Source: Burkholderiales bacterium RIFCSPLOWO2_02_FULL_57_36 (GTDB lineage Bacteria > Pseudomonadota > Gammaproteobacteria > Burkholderiales > Burkholderiaceae_D). From it: a DNA stretch of 64,000 bases. A program made the translations under genes and the position numbers. Location: positions 1 through 64,000 of the forward strand of contig MESE01000012.1 of assembly GCA_001770855.1 (NCBI GenBank), given 5' to 3'. A model generated the notes under the pieces. It did no database searches. It saw only the letters and a program-made list of their open reading frames with translations, and was not told the origin of the DNA. This document shows, one piece after another, positions 1-8,600 of this stretch; position 1 is the stretch's first letter; each line of letters starts with the position of its first letter.

Positions 1-320
1 GGTTGAACACCGATGGCGGGCGAGTCGCTTGCCTTGTTGCCTTCGCCCGCCGTCGATGCTGTCCGGTACTATTGATCACTTGCGAATATGTCTATTCTAT
101 ATTTAGAAGCGGGGTTGACGAATCAATATCAATACTGAACGGCAACAAGAAGCCTTTATATCGGTTCCGAAGTTTATTTTATTGAGATTTGTCAGCAATA
201 CAATGATTCGGGAATGACCCCGGCGCCACGAACGACATTGCGGCCCATATCGAGCATCGAAGTGGCTGGCGCGTGTAAAATGCCGGTTGCTTTTCGCACA
301 TTTCACCTGAGATCCATTAA
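1..320. other. Gene-free left end
   Basis: No open reading frame here has convincing coding character, and the short ones lack a Shine-Dalgarno sequence. The stretch probably holds the promoter region of the yqhA-like gene that starts at 321, but I could not pick a convincing -35/-10 pair. Anything ending just left of the window cannot be judged. Confidence 0.4.
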
Positions 321-941
321 ATGAAACTCGACGCACCACCTGCTACCCTCCCAAAGAAAAAAATCCATCCGCTCGCAAGTTTCATTTTCATGACCCGCTG
401 GCTGCAGTTGCCGCTCTATTTGGGTCTGATTCTCGCGCAATGCGTATATGTTTACCATTTCTGGGTCGAGCTGTCGGTCCTCATCGGCGCCGTGTTCGGC
501 GAGCCGCACGCATTGGCGCATATTATCGAAGCGGTCAGTATCCCGGGGGCGAACAATCCGACCAAGCTGACCGAAGCGACCATCATGCTGGTGGTGTTGG
601 GACTGATCGACGTGGTGATGATTTCCAACCTGCTGATCATGGTCATCGTCGGCGGCTATGAAACTTTCGTGTCGCGCATGAACCTGGAAAGTCATCCGGA
701 TCAGCCCGAGTGGCTGTCGCATGTGAATGCATCGGTGCTGAAGGTCAAACTGGCGACGGCGATCATCGGCATTTCATCGATCCATCTGCTCAAGACCTTC
801 ATCAATGCCAACGCGTACGATCCGAAAACCCTGCTGGCACAGACCGGCATCCATATCGTGTTCCTGTTTTCGGCGTTGGCGATCGCTTATAGCGACCGGA
901 TCATGGCCGGCACCCATGACAAGACCAGGCAAGCTCATTAA
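321..941 (+). CDS. YqhA-like (UPF0114, TIGR00645) inner-membrane protein
   Basis: A 206-residue membrane protein matching the YqhA/UPF0114 family in length and pattern. Hydrophobic segments lie roughly at residues 25-50, 87-112, 140-162 and 175-195. Conserved-looking features are the early F-M-T-R-W-L-Q-L-P-L-Y-L-G stretch and the V-G-G-Y-E-T-F-V-S-R motif near residue 113, which are typical of the family. The biochemical function of the family is unknown. The gene ends 20 bases before the fumarase start on the same strand, so the two are probably co-transcribed. The Shine-Dalgarno sequence before the ATG is weak, but the start fits the family's usual N-terminus. Confidence 0.85.
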   Translation: MKLDAPPATLPKKKIHPLASFIFMTRWLQLPLYLGLILAQCVYVYHFWVELSVLIGAVFGEPHALAHIIEAVSIPGANNPTKLTEATIMLVVLGLIDVVMISNLLIMVIVGGYETFVSRMNLESHPDQPEWLSHVNASVLKVKLATAIIGISSIHLLKTFINANAYDPKTLLAQTGIHIVFLFSALAIAYSDRIMAGTHDKTRQAH

Positions 942-961
942 TCCTCTAAATAGAGTTCATC

Positions 962-2497
962 ATGACCATCATCAAGCAAGAAGACCTGATTGAATCCGTC
1001 GCCGCTGCGCTACAGTACATCAGCTATTACCATCCGGCAGATTACATCCAGCATCTGGCGCGCGCCTATGAAGCGGAACAGAGCCCGGCCGCAAAAGATG
1101 CGATTGCGCAGATCCTGACCAACTCGCGCATGTGCGCGGAAGGCCACCGGCCGATTTGCCAGGATACCGGCATCGTCAACGTGTTCCTGAAGATCGGCAT
1201 GGATGTGCGCTTTGAAGGTTTCAAGGGATCGATCGCGGACGCGATCAATGAAGGCGTGCGTCGCGGCTATGACAACCCGGAAAACAAGTTGCGCGCATCG
1301 ATCGTTGCGGATCCGCTGTTCGAGCGCAAGAACACCCAGGACAATACGCCTGCAGTGATCCACATGGAAGTGGTGCCCGGCAATACGGTCGACGTGCAGG
1401 TCGCGGCCAAGGGCGGCGGCTCGGAAAACAAATCCAAGTTCGTGATGCTGAACCCGTCCGACTCGGTGGTGGACTGGGTCATGAAAACCGTGCCGACCAT
1501 GGGCGCCGGCTGGTGCCCGCCCGGCATGCTGGGAATCGGCATCGGCGGCACTGCCGAAAAGGCGATGCTGATGGCGAAACAGGTGTTGATGGAAGACATT
1601 AACATGTATGAATTGCTCGCGCGCGGACCACAAAACAAGACTGAAGAATTGCGTATCGACCTGTACCAGAAAGTCAATGCGCTCGGCATCGGGGCACAGG
1701 GCTTGGGCGGACTGACCACGGTGCTGGATGTCAAGATCATGATGCATCCTACGCATGCGGCATCCAAGCCGGTCGCGATGATCCCGAACTGCGCCGCGAC
1801 GCGCCATGCGCATTTTGTGCTTGACGGTTCCGGCCCGGCTTACATCGATCCGCCGTCACTGTCGGATTGGCCGGATGTGCAATGGATGCCGGATACGGAG
1901 AAGTCCAAACGCATCGATCTCGACCAGCTGACCAGGGAAGAAGTGGCGTCTTGGAAACCGGGACAAACCCTGCTGTTGAACGGCAAGATGCTGACCGGCC
2001 GCGATGCCGCGCACAAGCGGATCCAGGACATGCTGGCCAAAGGCGAAAAACTGCCGGTCGATTTTACCAACCGAGTAATTTATTACGTCGGCCCGGTCGA
2101 TCCGGTACGCGATGAAGCAGTCGGCCCGGCCGGCCCCACCACGGCAACCCGGATGGACAAGTTCACCGACATGATGCTGGAGAAAACCGGCCTGATCTCG
2201 ATGGTCGGCAAGGCCGAACGCGGCCCGGCGGCGATCGAATCGATCAAGAACCACAAGTCGGCATACCTGATGGCTGTCGGCGGCGCCGCATATCTGGTGT
2301 CGAAGGCGATCAAGAGCGCGAAGGTGGTCGGTTTTGCCGACCTTGGCATGGAAGCGATTTACGAATTCGACGTCAGGGACATGCCGGTCACCGTCGCGGT
2401 CGATTCCAACGGTATCTCGGTGCATAACACCGGGCCGAAGGAATGGCAGGAACGAATTGCTACCAGCGTCGGCAAAATTCCTGTCAGCGTTGCGTAA
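962..2497 (+). CDS. fumA: Class I fumarate hydratase (iron-sulfur)
   Basis: A 511-residue protein of the class I, oxygen-sensitive fumarase family, which interconverts fumarate and (S)-malate in the cytoplasm (TCA cycle). The three cysteines expected to hold the [4Fe-4S] cluster are visible: C66 in R-P-I-C-Q-D-T-G, C185 in G-W-C-P-P-G and C277 in I-P-N-C-A-A-T-R. The N-terminal catalytic and C-terminal 'fumerase_C' regions are both present, so it is full length. It lies between the yqhA-like gene and murI on the same strand with short gaps. Tartrate dehydratase is a related family, but the fused two-domain length favours fumarase. Confidence 0.95.
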   Translation: MTIIKQEDLIESVAAALQYISYYHPADYIQHLARAYEAEQSPAAKDAIAQILTNSRMCAEGHRPICQDTGIVNVFLKIGMDVRFEGFKGSIADAINEGVRRGYDNPENKLRASIVADPLFERKNTQDNTPAVIHMEVVPGNTVDVQVAAKGGGSENKSKFVMLNPSDSVVDWVMKTVPTMGAGWCPPGMLGIGIGGTAEKAMLMAKQVLMEDINMYELLARGPQNKTEELRIDLYQKVNALGIGAQGLGGLTTVLDVKIMMHPTHAASKPVAMIPNCAATRHAHFVLDGSGPAYIDPPSLSDWPDVQWMPDTEKSKRIDLDQLTREEVASWKPGQTLLLNGKMLTGRDAAHKRIQDMLAKGEKLPVDFTNRVIYYVGPVDPVRDEAVGPAGPTTATRMDKFTDMMLEKTGLISMVGKAERGPAAIESIKNHKSAYLMAVGGAAYLVSKAIKSAKVVGFADLGMEAIYEFDVRDMPVTVAVDSNGISVHNTGPKEWQERIATSVGKIPVSVA

Positions 2498-2531
2498 CCT
2501 GTTGTCCGACAGCCATCCCGCACAGGATGGC

Positions 2532-3383
2532 ATGGCGACCCAACAGCCGACCGGTACCGACATGCCGATCGGCGTTTTTGATTCCGGCATCGGCGGTCTG
2601 TCGGTGCTGCGTCATATTCAAGCGGTGTTACCGCAGGAAAATTTGATATACGTTGCCGATTCGGGCTTTGCGCCGTATGGCGGAAAGCCCGAAGCGGTGA
2701 TCGTCGCGCGCACACTTGCGATTGCGGAATTTTTATTGATACGCGGCGTCAAGGCGCTGGTGGTTGCCTGCAATACCGCGACGGGCGCGGCCATCCTCGG
2801 TTTGCGCGAACGCTATCCCGGGCTGCCGATTGTCGGTGTTGAACCGGGACTGAAACCTGCCGCGGCAATCACGCAAACGCGGACGGTCGGCGTGCTGGCA
2901 ACCGAACGCACGCTGGATAGCATCAAATTTAATCTTTTGCATGAACAGATTACCGAAGCCACGGGCGTGCGCTTCCTGTTGCAGCCATGCAGCGGCCTGG
3001 CGGACCAGGTTGAAAAAGGGGAATTGCGCTCCGCCGCGACCGCCGCTTTGGTGCAGCGCTACGTTGCGCCTTTGATCGAAGGCGGCGCCGATACGCTGGT
3101 GCTTGGTTGCACGCACTACCCTTTCCTGCAACCGCTGATTGAAGAAATTGCGCGGCGTGCCGGGGGGCAACCGGTTCACATCATCGATACCGGTGCAGCG
3201 GTCGCAAGACAGTTGACGCGCATGTTGTCGCAACATGGGTTGCAGCGGCAGGTGGATGGGAACCGCGCGTTAACGTGCTTTACGACTGGCAGCCGGACCA
3301 CGATGACAACCGCGCTGTTGCATCTGTTGAAATTGCAGGCCGATGTGACTGAGATTGCGGATATATCGAGCTCGGAGCTTTAA
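2532..3383 (+). CDS. murI: Glutamate racemase
   Basis: Makes D-glutamate from L-glutamate for peptidoglycan precursors, in the cytoplasm. With the ATG at 2532 the protein is 283 residues, a normal length. The two catalytic cysteines are present, C80 in V-V-A-C-N-T-A and C193 in L-G-C-T-H-Y-P, and the N-terminal I-G-V-F-D-S-G-I-G-G motif is intact. An in-frame extension back to 2334 runs through the end of fumA and reads as non-homologous sequence, so I reject it. An ATG at 2562 is a possible alternative start. The substrate-loop motif reads A-D-S-G-F-A-P-Y-G, slightly unlike the usual form. It is probably transcribed with fumA from 34 bases upstream. Confidence 0.93.
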   Translation: MATQQPTGTDMPIGVFDSGIGGLSVLRHIQAVLPQENLIYVADSGFAPYGGKPEAVIVARTLAIAEFLLIRGVKALVVACNTATGAAILGLRERYPGLPIVGVEPGLKPAAAITQTRTVGVLATERTLDSIKFNLLHEQITEATGVRFLLQPCSGLADQVEKGELRSAATAALVQRYVAPLIEGGADTLVLGCTHYPFLQPLIEEIARRAGGQPVHIIDTGAAVARQLTRMLSQHGLQRQVDGNRALTCFTTGSRTTMTTALLHLLKLQADVTEIADISSSEL

Positions 3384-3427
3384 TGACGCGGGTGGCAGGA
3401 TGAGGCATTCATGGAAATCAACCAGGT

Positions 3428-3557
3428 CTGTCGTTCCGGGTGATCACTCAAAGTTATTCCGATAGATTACTCAAATCTGTCATCCTGAAGGATCACTCAA
3501 ATCTGCCCTTCCGAAGGATTGCTTAAAATCTGTCATTCCGAGCGTAGAGAGGAACCT
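3428..3557. repeat. Five degenerate tandem units of about 26 bp
   Basis: Five head-to-tail units begin near 3428, 3454, 3477, 3503 and 3530. They follow a loose consensus CTGTCATTCCGAAGG-ATCACTCAAAT. Units 1 and 3 share the end ATCACTCAAA, unit 4 is a diverged copy, and unit 5 grades into TCATTCCGAGCG-TAGAGAGGAACCT, which resembles a short dispersed repeat seen in many bacterial genomes. The units lie between murI and tRNA-His and encode nothing obvious. Confidence 0.6.
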
Positions 3558-3733
3558 CAACCCTCAACATTTCTGCAAGTGAATGACAAGGTAGTGGTTC
3601 TGACGGTTTCTGAATGTAGATGACGGTTTTGCATGTAATTGAGTACGTCCCACCGAAATCCCTTCCCGGACGATGCTTTTGAACGCCCGGCGATGCGTCA
3701 GGCGCGCTCTTTTAACCCGCATACGTATTCAAT

Positions 3734-3762
3734 TTGCCAGCCCGGACCGAAGTTTGTATAAT
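3734..3762 (+). promoter_or_regulatory. Sigma-70 promoter of tRNA-His
   Basis: TTGCCA (3734-3739) and a perfect TATAAT (3757-3762) are separated by exactly 17 bases. A GC-containing discriminator follows, typical of stable-RNA promoters. The predicted start is near 3769, about 45 bases before the mature tRNA. Confidence 0.85.
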
Positions 3763-3813
3763 AGCGACCTGCTCCGGTGTGCAACATCGGAACAGGTCTG
3801 TAGTTCAAGCAAT

Positions 3814-3890
3814 GGTGGCCGTAGCTCAGTTGGTAGAGTCCAGGATTGTGATTCCTGTTGTCGTGGGTTCGAGCCCCATCGGCCACCCCA
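3814..3890 (+). tRNA. tRNA-His (anticodon GTG)
   Basis: A complete cloverleaf. The acceptor GGTGGCC pairs with GGCCACC and the 3' CCA is encoded. The 5' end carries the extra G expected for tRNA-His. The D-arm is AGCTCAGTTGGTAGAG, the anticodon loop reads ATTGTGAT, and the T-arm includes GGGTTCGAGCCCC. The sequence closely follows the proteobacterial tRNA-His pattern. Confidence 0.97.
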
Positions 3891-4401
3891 CCCCCTCGAT
3901 AAAGCAATTTCCTGCGATCGCGTTGATCAGCTTCGCAGCGTTAAGCACAGTTTCCATTATCGTCGGCAATGCCGCCATGGCGTTTATGGACAGCACCGCG
4001 CCTTTATCGGCCACAAGACTTGCGACAGATATCCTTGCTCCGGGTACTTGATGTTGCTGATGCCGATCTCCTCGGGCGCAGCCGCCTCGGCAGGATAATG
4101 AAACGTCCCGAAAACGAGATTCCGGACCAATAGGGCTCGCGCAGAAATAAGTTAGGTAATTTGGTGGCCGTAGCGGGATGCAATGCAAGGCGTACGGCGC
4201 GACGCAGTGCGAGCACTGCTAGCGACGGACAACGCTGCAGTGCGCCCGGTACGACCAGCAAAATTGGTTAACTTATTCCTGCGTGAGCCCTTAGCACGCT
4301 CCCGTAATTACGATTGCCTTCGGTAAGCTTGAATGATATGAACAAGAATCCTGGCGACGAACTTCGGCGTCGGGCCGACATCGCCGAGATTCTTGCCGAA
4401 A
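3891..4401. other. Intergenic region without a supported gene
   Basis: No reading frame with a ribosome binding site and protein-like composition is seen. The stretch contains the palindromic element at 4132-4291. No clear terminator follows tRNA-His. Confidence 0.4.
4132..4291. mobile_element. MITE-like palindromic element with 31-bp terminal inverted repeats
   Basis: The left end AGGGCTCGCGCAGAAATAAG (from 4132) and the right end, read on the other strand as AAGGGCTCACGCAGGAATAA, are imperfect inverted copies about 31 bp long (4132-4162 and 4261-4291). The interior of about 100 bp is itself a degraded palindrome with a perfect apical hairpin GCAGTG-CGAG-CACTGC near 4204-4219. There is no transposase gene. 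The whole could fold as one long hairpin. Its core resembles the element at 14429-14589. No clear target duplication is visible. Confidence 0.6.
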
Positions 4402-4599
4402 TCAGGAAAGCGGTCTGTAGTTTTGACTGGCGGCTCTTTCCGCCGTGATGAAGTCCTGTTCCAGCGCGGCGACCTTTTCCGCCTGGGCGATCCTGACCAG
4501 TTCGCGTAGCGCTCTTTCGAAGATTTGCCGGTCGTATTCGCTACTGTTGGCGCCGACAGCTCCGACCAAAAACTCTATCATCTCCGCTGAAGTTTCCAT
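4402..4599 (-). CDS. Small hypothetical protein (65 residues)
   Basis: Predicted helical, mildly acidic protein of 65 residues with no recognised domain. A plausible Shine-Dalgarno GAGG lies nine bases before the ATG at 4599. It sits in a run of three small minus-strand genes (4402, 4755, 5124). I do not recognise it. An unusual local composition or a spurious ORF remains possible. Confidence 0.45.
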   Translation of the reverse strand: METSAEMIEFLVGAVGANSSEYDRQIFERALRELVRIAQAEKVAALEQDFITAERAASQNYRPLS

Positions 4600-4754
4600 T
4601 TCAAGATGCCTCGCAATAAATCTGACACGAAGAAGAAATTATGCAAGCAGCATGCCATGCAGCGGCATTGAGAAGCGGTTTCATGAGTGCGGCGAAACCC
4701 TGTTTGCTTTCGGTGCGGCAGTAATAGCTTGAATCGGCAGCGATCGGACCGGTC

Positions 4755-5021
4755 TCACAAAACCGGCAGTATTCCTTCCAGCGCAAACTTATCTTGACTA
4801 TCGTAGTTGCGGCGCTGCGACGGGTGCAGCAAGACACGTAAAGCCACGTCGATATCGACCATGTATTTTCTCAGGAACGCGGCGGCCCGCCTGGTCCCGA
4901 TCAGTTCGGCAATACTGATCGCTATTTCGATGGCATAGGCCCTGACGATATCGCGGCGCATCGGGTCCGTCAAAACAAGACTTTGTTTTTTTGTTGTGCC
5001 GGCCTGTTTCCGATCGTTCAT
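4755..5021 (-). CDS. Hypothetical protein (88 residues)
   Basis: A cytoplasmic-looking 88-residue protein with a basic N-terminus and a mixed helical core (A-Y-A-I-E-I-A-I-S-I-A-E-L-I-G). A good ribosome binding site GGAGG lies eight bases before the ATG at 5021, which makes it likelier to be real than the overlapping frames. No motif is recognised. The neighbours on both sides are also small genes on the same strand, but the gaps are large enough for separate transcripts. Confidence 0.55.
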   Translation of the reverse strand: MNDRKQAGTTKKQSLVLTDPMRRDIVRAYAIEIAISIAELIGTRRAAAFLRKYMVDIDVALRVLLHPSQRRNYDSQDKFALEGILPVL

Positions 5022-5123
5022 TCAACATGCCTCCAATGATTTTCGTCGGAGTCGCCAGCCGGTCCGGTAGTTCCCTGAGATACGCTGACAGAGTGGCCTA
5101 TTCAAGGCAAAGAAGCGATCGCG

Positions 5124-5336
5124 TTATTTGACTTCAAACCTGAAACTGCTATGCCAGCGGTGACGGCAGCAAATGCAAAGTGAATTGACGGGCTTGTTAC
5201 CGACATGAACGATGCGTCCGACGCTGCTGCCGAGAACATTTTTGTTCAATACCAGCCTCTCGTTCGGCAGAGGCAAACCGCTGACCAGCGGAACCGAAGC
5301 GGCAGCATTGCATTTCGGGCATCTTTCGACTCTCAT
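5124..5336 (-). CDS. Small zinc-ribbon-like hypothetical protein
   Basis: A 70-residue protein starting M-R-V-E-R-C-P-K-C. The pairs C-P-K-C near the N-terminus and C-I-C-C near the C-terminus have the spacing of a zinc-ribbon fold. A strong AAAGGAG sits five bases before the ATG at 5336, so I prefer it to the upstream ATG at 5354. The function is unknown. Such short zinc ribbons may bind nucleic acid or protein, but that is inference. Confidence 0.6.
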   Translation of the reverse strand: MRVERCPKCNAAASVPLVSGLPLPNERLVLNKNVLGSSVGRIVHVGNKPVNSLCICCRHRWHSSFRFEVK

Positions 5337-5689
5337 GGCGGCTCCTTTGAACACCCTTGAAAGTCTAGCTTACTTGCCGAGCGGAAACTACAAGAAACTG
5401 CTGATGCAATAGCTGTTGTTGCAAATCCATCTTCAAGCGACGACGGCAACACCGCCGTCAAACCATTTCTTTTACTTATCTCCTTGTTTTTGCGCCTTGC
5501 AGGCGGTTTCAAACACGAAAATGTCGCATAAAAACCGCATAGGTTCAGATTAATGCAGTCATCCGACATCGGGATATCCCAAGGCATGGGTGAATGCTAC
5601 ACTTTCAAAATATTGATTTAAATCAAGATCTGATTACGTAAAAAGATTACATAAAAACGAAAACAGCAGTTCACAGGTGGGGAGTTACG
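5337..5689. other. Divergent promoter region of the surface cytochrome gene
   Basis: Separates the small zinc-ribbon gene (minus strand) from the cytochrome-autotransporter gene (plus strand). The only structure I can support is the FNR-type box and possible -10 described separately. The remainder shows no gene. Confidence 0.5.
5613..5626 (+). promoter_or_regulatory. FNR/ANR-type binding site
   Basis: TTGAT-TTAA-ATCAA is a perfect match to the FNR consensus TTGAT-N4-ATCAA. Its centre (5619.5) lies about 41 bases before a start inferred from a TACATA -10-like hexamer at 5648-5653, the classical class II activator spacing. The controlled gene begins at 5690 with GGGGAG upstream of the ATG. Confidence 0.75.
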
Positions 5690-8600
5690 ATGCGATTTTT
5701 TTCCAATTCGTCGGGGAATGGCGGTTCCCTCAAACGCATAGATAACATTTGTTCATCCCGCAGATCGATTGTTGCGGCTGTCATGTGGAATCTGTTTCTT
5801 GCCGCGTTTTTACTGGCAGCGGCAATTGGGTTCGCGCGCCCCGCTTATGCGGCAGGTGATGCGGCAGTTGGACAGACATACTGGAGCGGAGCGGTGGCAC
5901 CTGCGGGGTTCAGCGCTTGTGCGGGTTGCCACGGAGCCACGCCGGGTACCGCCCCATGGATACATCAGCTAAACGCCGCGAATAACCCAGGGCGAATCAG
6001 CTTGGCAATCAACCCCGGGATTACCAACCCGAATGGCGAAAGCTCCGGCAGCATGGGGGGCTTTACTCTGACGCTTCAGGAGCGCGAAGACATCACCGCG
6101 TACATCGCCACTTTCGTCATTTCGAGCGGAAATGCCACGGGTACGGAAACCATTGCATTTTCATACCAGATTGGCACCAGCCTGCCCTCCGCAAACAGTT
6201 TCGGCGCGACCGGACTTCCCGCGGGTTTGAGCGTCAACGCTTCAACCGGTGAGATTACCGGCACGCCGACCGCGGCGGGCTCGTATCCAGTAACGATTTC
6301 TGCGTCCAATGCCGTCGGCGGCAACGGCAGCAAGGTGGTTACCTTTACCATCAATAATCCACCTGCTCCGGTGGCCGGTTCACCTTTTCCCAATGTAGCG
6401 TTCGCTTCTTTGTCCAATGCGATCGATCTGACTGCGTCCATTTCCGGCGTGACAAACGGCGCCGGAGTCACCATTACCGTAAATCCCGCCAACGGCACCA
6501 TCGATTCGGTGGTCGGCAATGTCGTCACGTACACACCCAACGTCACCTATTTCGGAAACGATCCGTTCAGCTATACCGTCGCCGGTCCGGGGGGGACCTC
6601 CAATACCGGTGTAGTCACAGTCTCGGTCGGGGTGCCGCCGGCGCCGGTCGCCAACGCAGCGGCCCGAAGCGTGACGTATAACTCAATCTCGAACGCGCTG
6701 GATCTTACTGCCGCAGTCACGAATCCGGCGACATCGGTCGCGGTCACGGTTGCGCCGGCGAACGGCACCATCAATTCGGTAGCGGGCATGGTGGTCACGT
6801 ACACGCCGAACAACGGCTATTTCGGACCGGACACGTTCAGCTATACGGCAACCGGTCCGGGAGGTGGTCCGTCCGCCGCGGCGGTCGTTACGGTCACTGT
6901 CGGCAATCCGCCCGCGCCGGTCGCCGCAGCCGCAAGCGCCAACGTGCCGTTCAACACCGCGACGCCGATTAACCTGACCTCATCGGTAACCGGCGTATCT
7001 TCCAGTATTGCAATCGCATCGGCCCCGGCCAACGGCGGCACTTCGATCGCGGGCAATGTGGTGACGTACACGCCGACCACCGGCTACAGCGGCGGCGACA
7101 GTTTCACTTATACCGCGACCGGTCCGGGTGGAACATCCGCTGCGGCAACGGTGAGTATCACGGTGGGCACGCTTGCGCCGACCGCGGGCGCCGCAACAAT
7201 GGCCGTTCCGCTTAACACGGCGACGACGTTGAACCTGGCTCCGTTCATTACCGGCTCGTCCATTTCGGGCGTCTCCATTTCGGCAAACCCGGCGCACGGC
7301 ACGGTGACGGTCAGCGGGACCAACGTGATTTACACGCCGGTCAATAATTATTTCGGCACCGATATTTTTTCGTATCAGGCGTACGGCAATGCGGGGACTT
7401 CGGCAGCGGCTGCGGTCAGCGTTACCGTCACCGGCCGGCCCGACCCGGCCCGGGATGCCGCAGTCACCGGATTGATCGGCGCTCAGGTCGATACAGCCAA
7501 ACGTTTTTCGCGAGCGCAGATTTCAAACTTCCAGTCCCGCATGGAATCGCTGCATCGACGCGACGTCGCGGACGAGCCCGGCAATCGCGCCGGCACAAGG
7601 TTTAACGTCGGTGCAAACGAAGCCCGTGCCGCGGGTGACGCGCAACAAAACCCCGGCAAGCCGAGCGGCGCCGCCTATCAACCGGCCGCATCGCTAGCCT
7701 CCGATCCGATGGCCGGATTGTCTGCGCGCGCGCCGGCATCGCAGGCAAATCCGTTGCCGGCGGTGACATCCGCCATTTCGGCCACCCTCGCCGGCCTGCC
7801 GCAGTCCGACCCGGCAGCGGTTCTCGGCAATGCCCTCTTGTTTGCGGCGAATGCAATGCAAACGTCGTCCTTGAATCTGTCGTCAAGCACCGGCCGCGGC
7901 GACGGATCTTCCATGCTGGCGGACGGCGTCGATGTCTGGATCGCGGGCGGTGTCCGTTTCGGCACGAAGGACCAGACCAGTGCAACCAGCGCGATGAAGT
8001 TCACGACCGATGGCGTCAGCATCGGCGCCGACAAGCGCATGAGCGACGAGCTGGCCGTGGGCGCTGGATTGGGCTACGCGCAGGACAAGACCAATATCGG
8101 CATCGACGGCACCGGCAGCAGCGCGAAAAGCATCACGATTGCCGGCTACGGCAGCTATCAGCCGACGCCGAATATCTATCTCGACGGCCTGATCGGCTAT
8201 GGCCGGCTGGACTATCACACCGACCGCTATGTCACCCCGATCGGTCAATTTGCAAGGAGCGACCGCAGCGGCGATTTCCTGTTCGGGTCGCTGACCGGAG
8301 GCTACGAATTCCGCACCACGGGATTGACCTTGTCGCCGTACGGCCGGTTCGATGTTGCACAGCACCGGCTGAAACAAGCCACGGAAACCGGCGCCGGCGC
8401 GTTTGCACTGACGTATGCGGACCAGAAAAGCCCATCGGTGCAGTTTTCACTGGGCCTGCGTGCCGATTCCGCCCATGCAACAAGTTTCGGATGGGTGGCG
8501 CCGCGCATGCGCATCGAGTTCCAGCATGACTTCAAGGGTGCGCAGGATGCCACCGTTGCCTATGCCGATTTACCGGGCGTTCGCTATGTATTGCCCGGAG

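Noticed and set aside
6361-7440. Four similar DNA blocks that might look like a repeat array
   Set aside because: They encode the Ig-like protein repeats in frame within the surface cytochrome gene, so they are protein repeats and not a CRISPR or mobile array.
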